Part shown: positions 1 to 10,877 of the stretch, piece after piece
How positions within the stretch are numbered: the stretch's first letter is position 1
Layout of the letters: every line of letters begins with the position of its first letter
Assembly: GCA_006503535.1 (NCBI GenBank)
Contig: QYRS01000003.1
Span: 2,170,001-2,234,000 of the forward strand
Direction: 5' to 3'
DNA: 64,000 nt
Source of the DNA: Arthrinium phaeospermum
Taxonomy: Eukaryota > Ascomycota > Sordariomycetes > Amphisphaeriales > Apiosporaceae
Program-made: the position numbers and the translations under genes
The notes under the pieces: generated by a model
The model's input: the letters and a program-made list of their open reading frames with translations, nothing else
The model's database searches: none
Told to the model about the DNA's origin: nothing

Positions 1-310
1 CAGCGACAACCGATTCGACGTAGCTGACGTTAGCGGGCAACGACACATTGCCATTGAAGACAAATTCGACATTCGACAAGTTTTTGAGCTGCAGCGGAGT
101 CCATAGACTGTATGTCAGACCCGTCTCGAAGACCACACGGGAGTGGTTTCCACATTCAACCGTGGTTTTCACGATGTTGGGGGTGTCGTCTTTGCCTGTT
201 TCGTTCTTAGGTACGACGCAAGTCTTGACGCAGTCCAGCGTCTCCGGTAGCCAGTAGGCGGAGGCAACACTGATGAGGACAGAACTGCGTAAGAGTACTG
301 TGAGCTTCAT
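1..310 (-). CDS. GH28-like secreted pectinase, 5' part only
   Basis: Partial gene reading leftward from ATG at 310 and open to the window edge (103 codons visible). The first 18 residues (MKLTVLLRSSVLISVASA) form a classical signal peptide, so the product is secreted. The mature start has cysteines at C27, C31 and C51 and N-linked sequons. It continues into a segment with the motifs YSLWTP, LKNLSNVEF and NGNVSLP, which I recognise from the N-terminal strand region of fungal glycoside hydrolase family 28 proteins (polygalacturonase/xylogalacturonase type, parallel beta-helix). The catalytic region lies outside the window, so the exact substrate cannot be told. The role as plant cell-wall pectin degradation is inferred from the family. 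Confidence 0.6.
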   Translation of the reverse strand, partial: MKLTVLLRSSVLISVASAYWLPETLDCVKTCVVPKNETGKDDTPNIVKTTVECGNHSRVVFETGLTYSLWTPLQLKNLSNVEFVFNGNVSLPANVSYVESVVA

Positions 311-789
311 GATTTCTATCCACTTCGTATTGATGGCTCTTCTAAACCCCACCCAGAAAAGTCCGGTTTTGACTGCCAACGCTTCGTCTCCTAGTTGCCA
401 GATTACTGCCACGAGATTAAAAGGCTTCTCAAGACTCGAATATCGAGCCACATTCAACGATATCCTTGGGCGGTTGGGTAGGTCCGCCGTTGTCTTTGGG
501 CAAGTCCGTAATCCATGAGAAATATGCGGTGATTTGGAGTTATGCAGCTACCACAGTCAATATGCCACAAGATCGACATTTCTCCGCGAATTTTCCACCA
601 ATCGGCACGATGTCCAGACTGACTATGCATTAGCTTTAATTCCCACGAAGAGCCCGGGAAATGATGGCAAGTGAGCAGCGTTCTCGTTCGGCCCGGTTGA
701 GAAGTATAGGAAATCCCCCAGTGGATTTATATCCATCGAAGCCCTCGTGGATCACTCATCACGCCGAAACAGCGGAAGTCCATCGTAGT
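311..789. other. Intergenic, nothing recognised
   Basis: Spacer between the start of the GH28-like gene and the 3' end of the kinase-vWA gene, holding the promoter of the former and the 3' UTR of the latter. I see no further gene or repeat. Confidence 0.6.
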
Positions 790-3700
790 TCAGGCGTCGA
801 GAGTTTGTTCTCTGCTTTTCCCTAACATCTTGCTGAGACGGTTGCCTGTCGAGGTGGGCTGGTTCGAACTCTTTCTCAATAAGCCTGCGTGTGATCCAGA
901 AGAGGTCGAAAACCTGCCGAAATTGCCATTGGGGGAGCCTGCGGTGCCGGTAGTGAATGAGGTGCCGCTTCGCTTGAGGTCGAACTGCTTAGTGACGCTT
1001 CCCAATATCATCTTGTTCACCTCGCCGGATACTGGTTCGTGGTCAATCACGTCCCTTGAAATACACAATGTTAGCACGCAATTAAGGGGTAGTCAGCAGG
1101 GGCATCTGGATCTTACCGTATTTTGTACTTCTTCTCAAGGCCGTCATCCAGCTCTTCAAGCCTCTTTAACCCCGCTTCACCAAAAGAGATGAACTCGATG
1201 CTGAACCATCGTAGATGGAAAGGTCTCTGTTCTATAGCGGGGTGACCGAGAAACTCCACAATGGACTTTTCCACATCCTCATCCGAATCAGTCCCCTCCC
1301 ATACGCCATCAGAGAGAACAATGAGCGTCATGGGCTTGCGAGTATCCTTGAGATACTCTGAGAAGATTTGAACAAGAATCATAGCCATGTCCGTACGAGT
1401 CATCGAAGGATCCCGGCGTCGCATGGCCTCCTCCCGTGCTCTGTCAAATTTCTGCAGCAACTTTTTCTTGAAAGCATTGGTAGTATTGTGTGCTTTTCCA
1501 ATGGTAAACTCGAGGTCCATACCATCTTTATCGAGGCTTCCTATCTTGCTTGATAGGGTTTCGAGTGCGATTCTCATGGCAGACCAGTACGGTTTCATTG
1601 AACCTCCATTATCAATGACAAATTTCTGTTCGCAAGTCAGCAGCAATGAAAATTGGCGACAAGGACCGGGCTCTTACAATGTCTCTATCCACAAGAAAGG
1701 AGCTTAGGTTGTCATCTTTCCCGCTCTTCAATCGTTCGAAGATACTTTGATTCTTGATTTGTTCAAGTTCGACACAGATGGGCCAGTTATGATCAATATT
1801 GAAACTCGGCTGCGGGCTGGTGGCCTCGTGTCGAGAATCACTGCGTGGTACCCCGTTGGAAAGATTTGATCGTGTTGGTGACCTGGTGGCGTTGTATAAA
1901 TCATCTGTCTCTTCTGCTCGATGTGGCCGATCTATACGCATAGGTGGCATCTCGTTTTGAGCGAACTCGGGTTGGGAAATGGCAAGAGTGTCGATGGAGT
2001 CTCCCACCGGTATCTCACCAGCACCCGCCGACGAGATACTGATACCATTCAACTCAGGGGCTCTTGTCTGTTCCACTGAGCAGGCGTCTTTTCGACGGCT
2101 CTCAAGAAAATCTTCGGGCATTCTTTCCGGCGATTCATATTGTTTCCCTTCGATGACAATAGCTGGTGTATCGGAGGCCTTGATGTTTGCTTCTTCCCTC
2201 GGCTCAGGATCGACCGCGATATGATTCTGTCGCAACTCGTTTGGTTGAACGCCATTCGCTGGGCGTACCGTGACAAAGCTGGGCTTTCCCGTCCCGGATG
2301 ATAGGTGTGATGATGTGGCGACATGATCTCTGCGAGGCAATCTCATACTTTTCTTCGCTTCTCGCAGCAGCTTGTCTCGTCTGGTGGATTGATGCTTTCC
2401 GTATACCCCCATAACCCCCAATGATTGATTGTCGACAGTCTTACTCTGAGAGCGTGTGTTCGCCATGTCAAATCCAACATCCGGCAACTCTGCTTCTTTT
2501 TCGACCTGACACACTGCATCTTTGATATAGGCACTGAGCGGTATCACTTCTCCTCGTGAGACCTTGTTTGCATGTGTGGTCTGGACGGCAGCGATGCACA
2601 CAGCAAGCTTGTCATATAGCTCGCGGGACGCCAGTCTGTCTTCAGGTGCACGTTGAAGCATGCTTGTGTCAATAAGATTCAGGACCTCGGAGGTTATGGT
2701 GTCCGACTTTCGCACTGAAGCTCGAAGGTGTGCATGCCATTCCGTCACGGCGTTAAGGACCTGTTGGCCATCGTGGAAGGCATCATCTGCAGTTGGCTGG
2801 ATCTGGGCCCGAGACTCGCGAAGTTGTTTGATGGCATTCTGACGAAGTCTCTCATAGACAAGCACACCTTGACGGCCAAGTACAACCCATGTTGCAGCTA
2901 CCGAAAGGACGCACCCGAGTGACCAGATATCGATCTTCTGCGTGTAACGGGTTATTGTGTCGCCCCGACGGTTACGGCGCTTTCTATCTGTCTCTGGGGC
3001 TCCTTTTCAATAGAGAAATCGGAACGTCAGCTTCAACTTACATCCATGGTGGGAAACGGCGGAATCTCACTTACCATATGTCTCTGTCAAGCCCGTTAAG
3101 TCAGCCTGTGGCTCCAGCCCGTTCTCGTCTTTCTTACTGAACCTTGCGAAGCCAAGATCAGCAAGCTTGAACTCCCCGTGCACACGTAGAATGTTATCGG
3201 GTTTGATGTCGGCGTGCCACCTGTACCTGTTAGTTGCATCTTTTTTAGGCGAGGAGCCATTCTTACCCGTGGAAGTTCACTGTGTCGCCGAGCTCTCCTT
3301 GTGTCTTGAGGTTGTGGATGTTCTCTACGGCTTCCACCACCGTGGAGAGGTGCCCCCAAAATTCCACGATAGTCTCAAAGGCGCTCGGAGGGTCTTTGGG
3401 AGAAAGAAAGAGCTCTTCCAGATCAAAGTCGCCGAACTCCAACAGTAAATTTGACGTACGAACAACCCCACGTCCTTGGATATCCTCGTCGATCTCATAT
3501 TCCCCCAGATATTGGACCATGCCCACCAAACCCTCAACTGCTCTGTAATTTTGCTTCTCTCGATTGAACAACTCTTTATTCTCGCTAGTGAAAGTCTTCA
3601 AGGCCATTGAGAAACACTGTATACAGATATTCATTAGTTTGAGTACGATTCACAATAGGCCGCCCTGTTAATTATGGGACTCGGGAATAAGTAGTAGCTA

Positions 3701-4493
3701 AGTATGTACATACCTTTCCAAACTTGGGGTCGTCAAACTCGGATCGTCCCAGTCTCGCCTTGAGCTCCGGGGCCAAAATCTTGTCTTGTATTGAAACTTG
3801 CCACAATTGAGCAGTACCGCCCTTGGTATTGATCAGCTGGCGCTTGCAATAGGGGCTGATCCATCTCCCTCGCTCAGTGTCCGAGTACAACATCGACATG
3901 CTCAAGTTCAGGGGGACGTGCTGGAACATGAACCTCATGTCATCGAAGTCTCTGACTAAGGTGTCGACGTCTTGCACGTATATTTGGAGCTCGCCCTTGA
4001 GCGCATCAAGGTTAGGGAGTATCTGGTTCTGTAGATTTCCGTCCGTTATGTTGTTTCTTTGAAATATCTGTATCAAGAAGTCGTAGTCGAGACTTAACAG
4101 GATGGCAAATACGATATAACAACACCGGTCGCTCTTCTCCAAATCGCTCGCTTTCAAACGACTAGGTTGGTTCCGCATACGAGAACTGTCCTGTGCCGCG
4201 CCCAGCAGAGCGACAGCATGGGCTTGCGTCGAGATCCAATTGACTATCTCGGCTGTGTCGTAGAAAGAAGTGGTACAGCAATGCGCATTCTCTCCGTCAA
4301 TTTCGCCGCTTACCCGCAGACATCCGTCGGACTCGGCCCTGTGCCAGCGGCATGCATGATATTTCCATTCTGTGTCGAGTTTTGACTTGAACGTTTCAAG
4401 AATGGAGTTGCGCTCTCGTTGTGAATGATCAGCCATGGCGCCTGGCGTTAAGTCGCTTGGAGATGGGGAGTCCGGCTGGATGCTCGGCGACAT
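790..4493 (-). CDS. Protein kinase fused to a von Willebrand A domain
   Basis: Six exons: complement(join(790..1054, 1117..1625, 1678..3002, 3075..3220, 3267..3616, 3714..4493)). The sum is 3375 nt, giving 1124 aa with all joins in frame. Residues 1-240 are a fungal-specific N-terminal region without a recognised fold. The kinase domain follows, with a candidate ATP-binding lysine in SMALK (about 267), catalytic loop WHADIKPDN (about 378; HRD reads HAD), metal motif DLG instead of DFG, APE intact, and DIWSLGCV of helix F. A 300-residue Ser/Pro-rich linker leads to a vWA domain from about 867, whose MIDAS reads DNGGS, followed by TRTD and LSDG. A basic Ser-rich tail ends the protein. Family knowledge gives a Ser/Thr kinase-like signalling protein; substrate and location are unknown. 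ATG 4433 is an alternative start. Confidence 0.85.
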
Positions 4494-5593
4494 TCGAACG
4501 AGGTCTCGATCAAGGACGCCAAAATGGAGTTAATGGTAGACTCTGGACGAGTTTCGTGGTCGAAACTCATCACATGGAGTTGGTTAAGGAAGCAAGAAGA
4601 TGGATCTGATGACGGTATTGAACATTCGCAGGCCTCGGCTACTGAAAGGCTTCTGGAACGCCCGGCACCATTACTTACATGCTACCAACCTACATGTTTC
4701 TTCCCGCATACGGCTTGACCTGATGGGGGTCCCACCTATGCAGCCTCTCCAGTGTCTTGTAGCAAGGTCTGCCCTGCCACCCTTCATGTCACCTGCAGCA
4801 GGAACAGCAGCAGCCCACCCCCGATGAACTACATAGTACTTTAGGTACATACTCAGCCTGGGCTATCTGGAAGAAAGGTGCGGTGCGTACGATGCTGACT
4901 TGCCAGCGTAGGGTTAGGTATGCCATGTTCTCACCGAGAATCATTCATGATCAGGAGTGGGTAGTATTGCTTGATTCAATACCTTGCCAACTTCGCAATT
5001 GCTAGCTGCCAGGTAGGGATGTATGCATCGCCATCATTTCGTAGTGCCTTGGCGATAGGCAGACAACATCATTCAGCCTTGGATCATATCCGGAGGGCAG
5101 TGTAGTATTTACAGATGATGGAGGACCGCCCCGGAGAAGTGTATCTCTGTCCGATTTTCCGTGACTTTGATCTGTGTTTCCTACAGGCCGATTGCATTAT
5201 GGACAAATCGCGGTTCTTGAGCAGAAGCGTAGCCGCCGCCACCTTAGATACATGTTATCTATTGGCTGCTGTTGTAACTTCAGCAGCAAGACCCGTGTGT
5301 CTTAGTCGACACGGGTCGCGACCCGACTTATACAACGCCGCACAGTGTTACACTGTATTCCAATGGTACCCCTCATGAGGCTCAAGTAGAATTTTCGGGG
5401 TCTATTCGGGTCCCACGACCCATCGGTCTGTATTAGCTGACACTTGACTGATGCCGAACCCTCAATAACTATATTCGAACTGAGTAACACTCCTTCCATG
5501 TGTGCCTGTGTACCTACCCACGTGCTCTGGTGCCATTCTTACCTATGAGCGCGGATCCCAAAACATCCACCACTTTGTTATGCATGCGATTGT
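4494..5593. other. Intergenic; possible LTR remnant inside
   Basis: Spacer between the kinase-vWA start and the CorA-like stop. Around 5290-5318 there is a small inverted repeat (ACCCGTGT / ACACGGGT). The segment 5253-5489 begins TGTTA and ends TAACA, which may be a decayed solo LTR (see findings). No protein gene is supported. Confidence 0.5.
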
Positions 5594-7526
5594 CTATTTT
5601 TCGTTATAAGGAAGCAGCGGCCGAGACTGCAGGAAAAACTCCTTGAATTTACCGAGACAGCCTCGGCTGTCAAGGTCTTTGGGTGGGAAGGAACGCCCAG
5701 ACGGGGTTTCATCGTCCCGCTTCCACTCTCTCTGCAGCGCCTTCCTCCCAACCCAAGCGCCAAACCCAGTGAGAAATGTCAGTGGGATGGTAACCTGAAG
5801 CCACCTCATCATTGCTGTCTCTGAGTAAGAGCCACCCGGACTGTCGGAATTTTGGTATTTAATGATATCTGTACTGAAAAACGTCTGTTCTGGTTAGCAA
5901 AATTCCTTACTGTATTGTGTACCAACTTACCGAGACAAAAGTGGCGGGCAGATAGATGAGCGTGACGATTGTTATAATAAGCATCATCGTCTGTTCTCGT
6001 TCCATCCTATGACTGACCTTCTCCATGCGAAACGCCGACTGGCTCTGGAGATGTTGAATGACCTAGGAAGGATGATTGTTTAGTCCGCAATCTGAGGTAG
6101 TCTGACACCTTGACAAAAGACTTACGAGTTCTCTTCGATTCGAAACGCTTCTCACCAAGGCTTGAGTCCGCTTCACCTCCATCGCGAATTGGACATTGAT
6201 TGCTTTGACCTGGGTAGCAAATGATGCCACATCATTTGCGCAATCGCCCTGGACCGTGAAGTTTTTATCCTTGATAACACTCTGATAGAAGTCCAATAAT
6301 GCTGATATTACATCAATATTTCCTTCAATGGCGGCGATGGCTTGGCCGGCTGCTTCCTCCCATATCTGTAGGTTTTGGATATCTTGAGGTGTGTACTCTT
6401 TGAGGAAGCCGACGTACGCGGCACGGCCCCATACGGCGGATCGACTCTAGAAGCACGCATTAGAACTGATAACACCTCTACGCAACAAGCAGCATGGTTC
6501 GACTGACCTCTTTATCCACGGATCTTTCGAGCCAATTAATATACCCTCTCCAGTCTTCTCTGGCCCAGAGACAGTACATCAGGTGGGCAAATAGAGTAGA
6601 GCGAAAGGATTCCTCTGGTTTCCCGAAAGAGCGGCATTCCGATGGAGATTTATCGCCCATCAAGGCTCTGAATCGTTTTTGCAGTTCAAGATCTGCTCCT
6701 CCCTTGATGACCAGCCAGAAAGCGTCTCCTCCATTTACATCGAACTGATGGTGGATGACTGCCTGACGGATGGACCATTCGTCAAAAGTAAAGTTGTCTG
6801 GATGTGTACTTTTCAGATTCACGCATTTGAGATTGTAACAAAGTTGATACTGTTTGCCGCTCCGGCCGAGCCCCTGGATTACCTTGCCATCGATTGACCT
6901 GGTAGCAACTGGCTGCGCAGTGAAACCGCTGAAATTCAAGTCGTTGGGTTGGCTCTGCTCCCTCTGCTCTCCGAATAGTGAGATGAATTGCACGATATTC
7001 GGCATAACTTGATGGTAAGTCATGAGCTTGCAGAACATCTCGGGGCTGAGTAGGAGAGGAGCCCGCGAGTTGACTGCGTAGAGGTTCCTAAACCAGGGAT
7101 CTTAGCATCATGTCTGAGACCAATGATTGTCAAGCCTTACACGAAACGGCATTTTGGGTCTTTCTTTCTTCCTTGTATCCTACTCGGGGTGCTACTTGTG
7201 TCTTGTTGGATTCCGAGATAGTCTGTTAATTCTGACAGATCGTGTGCATTACACTTATCGGCGGCTGGTATGGTCAGTATTGGTCGGCCAATAGCACGTA
7301 TCAGAGTCTCTTTACCTTTGCCATCAACCGCGAAGTCCCTAATAACCACTTCCCATTCTGACTTATCCTCTTCAAATAGGATTCGCTTGATGGGGTCGAA
7401 CTTGTCCCCGAGAGAAGTCAAGGCGTATGGAAGACTGTCGACGGTTGTGGAGATGGCATTTCGTGGAAATATTTGCGATTCACGCAGCGAAGCTTGAAAG
7501 CGCTCTGGTAACTGAAGGCTCGGCAT
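5594..7526 (-). CDS. CorA-like two-TM membrane protein
   Basis: Five exons: complement(join(5594..5884, 5931..6062, 6126..6446, 6508..7087, 7141..7526)). The total is 1710 nt, 569 aa, every junction in phase. The N-terminal half matches the fungal CorA-like transporter-domain family: DPKCRFV, then NSRAPLLLSPEMF and YHQVMP, then NFSGF. The C-terminus has a long helical region, a first TM segment at about 456-477 (LIITIVTLIYLPATFVSTFF) and a second at about 501-521. The GMN selectivity motif that follows TM1 in true CorA/Mrs2 magnesium channels is not present; TDIIKYQ stands there. Ion transport is therefore doubtful. Members of this fungal family are often of unknown function. The start is uncertain: another short frame (about 7527-7640) and a 7653-8024 frame lie just upstream and could encode an extra 5' exon. 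Confidence 0.8.
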
Positions 7527-8058
7527 ATTGGCCTATACTCCGGATAGTGTCGATCCGGTCACTTGGGAGCTTGAGTACATCTACACAAGAGTCCGGAAGT
7601 CGAATCGGGGGGAAAGGTCGACCTAAATCCAATCTCATTGGGCACAGCCGCCTCACACCAACTGGAAGGATAATGCCTCGTGAGCGCCCAAAACACAGCT
7701 CTGCGCCGCTGTATTTACTAAGTATATACCAGTCAAGTGTTCAGATGGAATTGAGCCGCACGTCATTTGAAAACATGTTTGAAATCCGAGACTGCCAAAT
7801 CCCGATGGTCCAACGTGAACTCGACAAACGCCGACACCGAAAATGCAATTGATACCCATTTTTTCAAAGAAACAGCCTGGCAGCCTCGAACGGCCATTCT
7901 GGGGAGCCTGCATACAAAATGCTGTGCGATGTACACAGTGTGTTTGCCATTGACCAGTTGTCTTTTTCAGCTCTAAACGCCACCGCCCATCTTTCCCGCA
8001 TTCTGGTCTCAGGGAGCACAACATCTGACCACCTCTGGATTAATTCGGCCTTGTCTTG
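7527..8058. other. Spacer between two co-oriented genes
   Basis: Interval between the 145-aa gene and the CorA-like gene, both on the minus strand. A 123-codon minus-strand frame (7653-8024) looks unlike real protein, but could be spliced through GTGTGAGG to the acceptor ending TATAG just before GCCAATATG, extending the CorA-like N-terminus. I do not call it. Confidence 0.4.
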
Positions 8059-8552
8059 CTACTGGCCAAGTTCTGGTGATGGCTGTCGCGGGGTATTCTT
8101 CGTTTTCTTAAGCCTCTTGATGGCTTGTTTGTCATCCTATGTAACCCCCATCATCAGCACCGCCCCATTCACGAAAGAGGCTCATCACTCACTTCTGTAA
8201 AGTCTTCAGGGGTTTCAAATTGCCATTGATCTTTCTTTCGACTGGGCTCCTGGGAAAAGTCTTCGTTTGGCCATCTCTTGACCAGGAACTCGTCTCGAAG
8301 CGTTTCCCATGTTAGACCGCCGTAGACTGACACAGTCTGCGGGTATCGCTTCGGCTTTTGGGCGGCACGCTCAACCTGAGCTTGGAGGTAGAAGGACGGA
8401 GTACGTCCTCCTCTTCCGAATTTGAAGGAGTTCGTCCATGTCCGCCTTTTTCCCTGGCTCCCGAACGAGTTGTTACGATCGCTAGGTTTCTGGGTGGGAG
8501 ATGACTGTGCCTGCGCCTGGTTTTGTGACGCAGGATTTGTAGGCGATGCCAT
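8059..8552 (-). CDS. Small basic protein, unknown function
   Basis: Two exons: complement(join(8059..8136, 8193..8552)), 438 nt, 145 aa. The 56-bp intron has donor GTGAGT, a branch-like GCTGATG and acceptor CATAG. The first 40 residues are Gln/Ser/Pro-rich and disordered-looking. A segment RTWTNSFKFGRGGRTPSFYL follows, then YGGLTWETLRDEFLVKRW, which resembles a short folded motif. The tail is highly charged (DDKQAIKRLKKTKNTPRQ). No signal peptide or membrane segment is seen, so an intracellular place is likely. I do not recognise the family. It sits 532 bp upstream of the CorA-like gene in the same direction. An in-frame upstream ATG at 8681 would add 43 residues; the downstream ATG is preferred because the following region has normal coding character. 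Confidence 0.6.
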
Positions 8553-9302
8553 TTCTTTCTTTCTATGAACGATATAGAGGTAGCTAGGGACTGTAAGAAG
8601 GTTGTGTCGGTTGCTCTTGATTGCTGAGGTAGGCCGGATCAGCAGACCATAACAGAGGCTGAGGGTTCGGTCTGGGGGCAACTCGTACTTTTATGATTTA
8701 CCAGCCCCTAGCCGCATATGTAGATACCTCTTCTTGACTCTTACATTGGTCCCGCTCATTGCTGCCTGTAATGGTTGCCTTACCGGTTGCCTTCCTACAT
8801 GCGACAGGCGAGCTGGCGGTCGACTCACCGGCATCCCGCATAGCCTCTTGAGACCTCAGTGAGTTGGGGGCGGCGTGGCTTAAAGAAGCAGCCCCAAGGC
8901 CTCCCAATCTACCAGCAAGGATAGCTTGCAAGCAAGACCAGTCACCTTAAGGCTCGGTCTTAGGGTTTTGGGGCGATCATCTATGACTTCGAAAAGAATC
9001 TTTGTATATGCCAAGGTGATAAAAGCTCTGGAGCTACACTAACTATGCCTCTTCTTCGACCGCAGAGACAGTCAACACGCCAGTGAGAACGACGCGATTT
9101 TGGTCACTACACTGTTCCGCCCGAGTGCTAAGATAGAACCCCCGAATTGGCTTATCAGAAGATAACCGCATATTCAATATGAGCTATTTTCTTGATCATG
9201 CCCGCTCACAATTGTCCCTCAAGGTGACTGTCAAATGATAACAAAGTCATTGCCCAGTTTGCCATTTCCTGTCGGGAGTTCCGGGGAAAGGATTCAATCA
9301 AC
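8553..9302. other. Divergent intergenic region
   Basis: Shared upstream region of the small basic-protein gene (-) and the F-box gene (+). No repeat or extra gene was recognised. Confidence 0.5.
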
Positions 9303-10394
9303 ATGTTATTCTTTTTGGTATCCGGTATTCTTAACGTCATCTCGACATATATGTGGAATATAAAGCTGCGGAGCAAAAGGGCCCCCTTTAGGGAGGCCCC
9401 AACTAGATTCTTGCTCAAGCGAAGAGAACAAGCCATATTGAATGCGGGCCCATCCATTAGTTCTTCTGCCTGTCAGATACCCACCCCGCTGAAGGTCCAC
9501 GAGCTGCTCGAGTCCATCCTCTTGCACGTCGACGAGCGAACCCTCCTCGTGTCTGCCCAGCGCGTGAACAAGCGCTGGCGCGACATCATCACGAACTCGT
9601 CGTGCCTCCAGAAAAAGCTCTTCCTGATGCCCGATGACAGCGACGCGGCGGCCCGCAACCCCCAACACAACCTGCTCCTGGCCGAGGCCTTCCCTTTCTG
9701 CTTTGACGACCTGACTTACCCGAGCGGAGCCCGCCGGGTGATCTGGGCCAAGTCGGACATCTTCGCCGCCCGGCCATCCGTGTTCAAGCAGCGCCAGCAC
9801 AACCCCCTCACCCAGCTCCCCCAGTGGCGGCAACTCTGGGGCCGTCGCCGCCGCGCCGCCTTCGGGCAGCCCCAGGCCAGCTGGCGCCGCATGCTAGTGC
9901 ACCAGCCGCCCGCCATCGTGTCCGAGGTCCTCACGCCGATGCAGCACGGGGAGCCGCGGAAATGGGCCCCGATGCCCCGGCGGATCGGGCCGGCGCTGGA
10001 GATGCAGGACCTGATGCTGTGCATCCTCGGCGACTTCCGGCTGGGGTTGCGGTACGGTGGCGGCGAAGACGACGAAGACGAGTACGGCGCTCCCCGCTTC
10101 GAACACAACCGGCTCGTTATCGAGATCAACAACGCCTCCGGCTTCGAGGTCGCCGAGGGTCTCGAGTGGCCCAGCGTGGCGGGGTTCAAGGTGATCTGGC
10201 GCTTGCAAGAGCCCGCGTTTGCGAAGCGGCGGCGCGCGGTGGAGGAGGCGTGTGACCCAGGAAACGAGGACAGCTCGGAGAAGTCGGAGTTCGTGAGGCA
10301 GCGCGTCCTCGTCTTGCACGATGTGGAATTGGAGAGCGCGGCTCCGTTGGATCGACACTTCGAGCAGCTGAAGGAGATCCTGTTCCCATCATGA
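9303..10394 (+). CDS. F-box protein
   Basis: Single open frame of 363 codons from ATG 9303. An F-box is visible at about residues 62-100 (VHELLESILLHVDERTLL followed by AQRVNKRWRDIIT), the Skp1-binding module of SCF ubiquitin ligases. The rest (REA/WRRMLVHQPP, then a C-terminal acidic patch near GGGEDDEDEYG) matches the general layout of a large fungal F-box family of about 300-370 aa with no named substrate. The first 55 residues, before the F-box, are unlike the rest and the DNA there is less GC-rich. The true protein may therefore begin later, or a 5' intron may end at the CTGTCAG just before 9479. It faces the F-box/TPR-like gene tail to tail. Confidence 0.75.
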   Translation: MLFFLVSGILNVISTYMWNIKLRSKRAPFREAPTRFLLKRREQAILNAGPSISSSACQIPTPLKVHELLESILLHVDERTLLVSAQRVNKRWRDIITNSSCLQKKLFLMPDDSDAAARNPQHNLLLAEAFPFCFDDLTYPSGARRVIWAKSDIFAARPSVFKQRQHNPLTQLPQWRQLWGRRRRAAFGQPQASWRRMLVHQPPAIVSEVLTPMQHGEPRKWAPMPRRIGPALEMQDLMLCILGDFRLGLRYGGGEDDEDEYGAPRFEHNRLVIEINNASGFEVAEGLEWPSVAGFKVIWRLQEPAFAKRRRAVEEACDPGNEDSSEKSEFVRQRVLVLHDVELESAAPLDRHFEQLKEILFPS

Positions 10395-10877
10395 GTGACA
10401 AAGTGGCGACAATGGCCAGGAGCATAACACACAGATGAACACAGGTAACATAGTAGGTACCTACTTGATGGTAAATCAGAGGTGGAATGACAAGTGACTG
10501 ATTGTTAATAAGGTGGCTGCCAACGGGTTAGTCGGCGACGTACTGGCCGTTGCGAATCAACTGGCGATGAGATGTTTAGTAATAGTTGTGACATTCCGAG
10601 ATCGATGTATCAGAGCATTCCATGGTTCAATTGAGACGAACACCTATTGACTATACCCAAATTCGGCCAGTCTATCATGGCAAAACCTCAACCCCCAATC
10701 TGCTCCTCGTGATGTTCCTATGAACGACTATGATAACATCCTTGAGTCAGCTCCGAAAACTTCCTGCCCAGTCGGTTGAACCAAGCTCAAATGCAAGCAC
10801 TTCTTAAGATATCGTCGTATGTTGCAGCGGGTGTGATTCGGCTGAGTGTCCGGCAGTCCAGTAGTGAGATCTACCCA
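10395..10877. other. Convergent 3' spacer
   Basis: Region between two convergent genes, holding their 3' UTRs. It includes the perfect palindrome AGTAGGTACCTACT at 10452-10465. Nothing else was recognised. Confidence 0.5.
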
